A stretch of DNA of 14,206 nt from Rhodospirillales bacterium (GTDB taxonomy: Bacteria > Pseudomonadota > Alphaproteobacteria > CACIAM-22H2), in the NCBI GenBank assembly GCA_016195145.1, contig JACQAF010000165.1:1-14206 (forward strand). Direction: 5' to 3'. The notes under the pieces are model-generated. The model ran no database searches. It saw only the letters and a list, made by a program, of their open reading frames with translations, and had not been told where the DNA came from. The position numbers were made by a program, and so were the translations under genes. Below are positions 13,824 through 14,206 of this stretch, one piece after another (positions within the stretch are counted from its first letter, which is position 1; every line of letters begins with the position of its first letter).

Positions 13824-13845
13824 CCGCCGCCCGCGGGCGAGGCGG
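13824..13845 (-). terminator. Hairpin just after the ThDP-enzyme gene
   Basis: CCGCC-GCC (13824-13831), a CGCG loop, then GGC, a 2-nt bulge (GA) and GGCGG (13836-13845) make an 8-bp imperfect stem. It begins 7 nt after the ThDP gene stop and precedes the dioxygenase by about 55 bp. No T run follows. It may partly separate the two genes. Confidence 0.35.
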
Positions 13846-13852
13846 TAAAACC

Positions 13853-14206
13853 TCACGCCACCCATTCGCTGACCGGCGCCTTCGCTTCGTCGAGCGGCTG
13901 ACAGACGACGTCGACCAGAGTCGGCCCCGCCGATTCGACCGCCTTGGCGAGCGTCGCGCGAAGCTCGGCCGGGTCCTCGACCCGCCAGCTCTTGACGCCG
14001 AAGGCGGCGGCGACGGCCGCATGGTCGGTGCGCGAGAAATCGACCGAGAAATAGCGCCCGCCATAACCGGTGCGCTGCCCGGCCTTGATCCAACCATAGA
14101 CGGCGTTGGAGACGACGATCATGGTCACCGGCACCTTGTAACGCACGAGGGTTTCCATCTCGCCGCAGGCCATGCCGAAGCTGCCGTCGCCCATCATCGC
14201 GACGCA
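13853..14206 (-). CDS. ThDP-dependent enzyme, C-terminal fragment (5' end beyond right edge)
   Basis: Only the last 117 codons are in the window; the frame is open to the right edge. The fragment begins CVAMMGDGSFGMACGEMETL. The GDGSF motif, followed about 25 residues later by the Asn of VVSNAVYGWIK, is the Mg2+/diphosphate-binding signature of the acetolactate-synthase/decarboxylase superfamily (GDG-X(~25)-N). DFSRTDHAAVAAAFGVKSWRVEDPAELRATLAKA and GPTLVDVVCQPLDEAK are typical of the C-terminal domain. Candidates include acetolactate synthase-like, benzoylformate/phenylpyruvate decarboxylase-like and oxalyl- or sulfopyruvate-type enzymes; the substrate-specificity regions are outside the window. 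It lies 85 bp upstream of the dioxygenase on the same strand, suggesting a 2-oxo-acid step linked to the aromatic pathway, though a hairpin lies between them. Confidence 0.9.
   Translation of the reverse strand, partial: CVAMMGDGSFGMACGEMETLVRYKVPVTMIVVSNAVYGWIKAGQRTGYGGRYFSVDFSRTDHAAVAAAFGVKSWRVEDPAELRATLAKAVESAGPTLVDVVCQPLDEAKAPVSEWVA

Noticed and set aside
1..14206. CRISPR arrays, insertion sequences, phage or integrase genes, long direct repeats
   Set aside because: None seen on reading both strands; the only repeats are short and compatible with chance or local regulation.

Overview
This is a GC-rich window (mostly about 65-70% GC by eye) with tightly packed, often overlapping genes and GTG/ATG starts. 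Protein families and the tRNA-Gly sequence point to an alphaproteobacterium, probably from the Rhodospirillales/Rhizobiales breadth. I cannot fix the genus.

Layout. (1) 1-2302, minus strand: a three-gene signalling unit of a proline-rich lipoprotein, an OmpR/PhoB-type response regulator and a sensor histidine kinase whose C-terminal end lies beyond the left edge. All three overlap end to start. (2) 2303-3092: an AT-rich intergenic island, a small glycine-zipper lipoprotein on the plus strand, and a tRNA-Gly(CCC). (3) 3093-4307, minus strand: a formate/nitrite-type (FNT) channel and an ABM-fold small protein. (4) 4557-7444, plus strand: two neighbouring damaged genes. The first is a peptide/nickel-type ABC substrate-binding protein with an N-terminal frameshift and an amber stop. 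The second is an EgtB (ergothioneine synthase) gene cut by one in-frame amber stop at residue 49. (5) 7548-8402, plus strand: a DUF547 lipoprotein, convergent with and overlapping the next block. (6) 8372-14206, minus strand: read in transcription order, the C-terminal part of a ThDP-dependent enzyme (open at the right edge), a class III extradiol ring-cleavage dioxygenase, a carboxymuconolactone-decarboxylase-family protein, a 2-hydroxymuconic-semialdehyde-type aldehyde dehydrogenase, an Ldh2-family malate/lactate dehydrogenase, a ferritin-like di-iron protein, and a TIGR04283-like family 2 glycosyltransferase.

How the genes fit together. Dioxygenase, CMD protein and aldehyde dehydrogenase form a compact meta-cleavage module: ring opening of a catechol-type substrate, then oxidation of the semialdehyde product. 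The Ldh2-type dehydrogenase follows 16 bp after the ALDH and the ThDP enzyme precedes the dioxygenase, so the route may start or end at a 2-oxo or 2-hydroxy acid. The aromatic substrate cannot be read from sequence. The ferritin-like and glycosyltransferase genes overlap by 8 nt and are probably co-translated, but their link to the aromatic genes is only positional.

The clearest oddity is that two adjacent plus-strand genes each carry a TAG where relatives have, as far as I recall, glutamine. TAG also terminates at least three intact genes here, so genome-wide amber recoding is not supported and local gene decay is the simpler reading. No CRISPR array, insertion sequence, phage gene or long repeat was seen.
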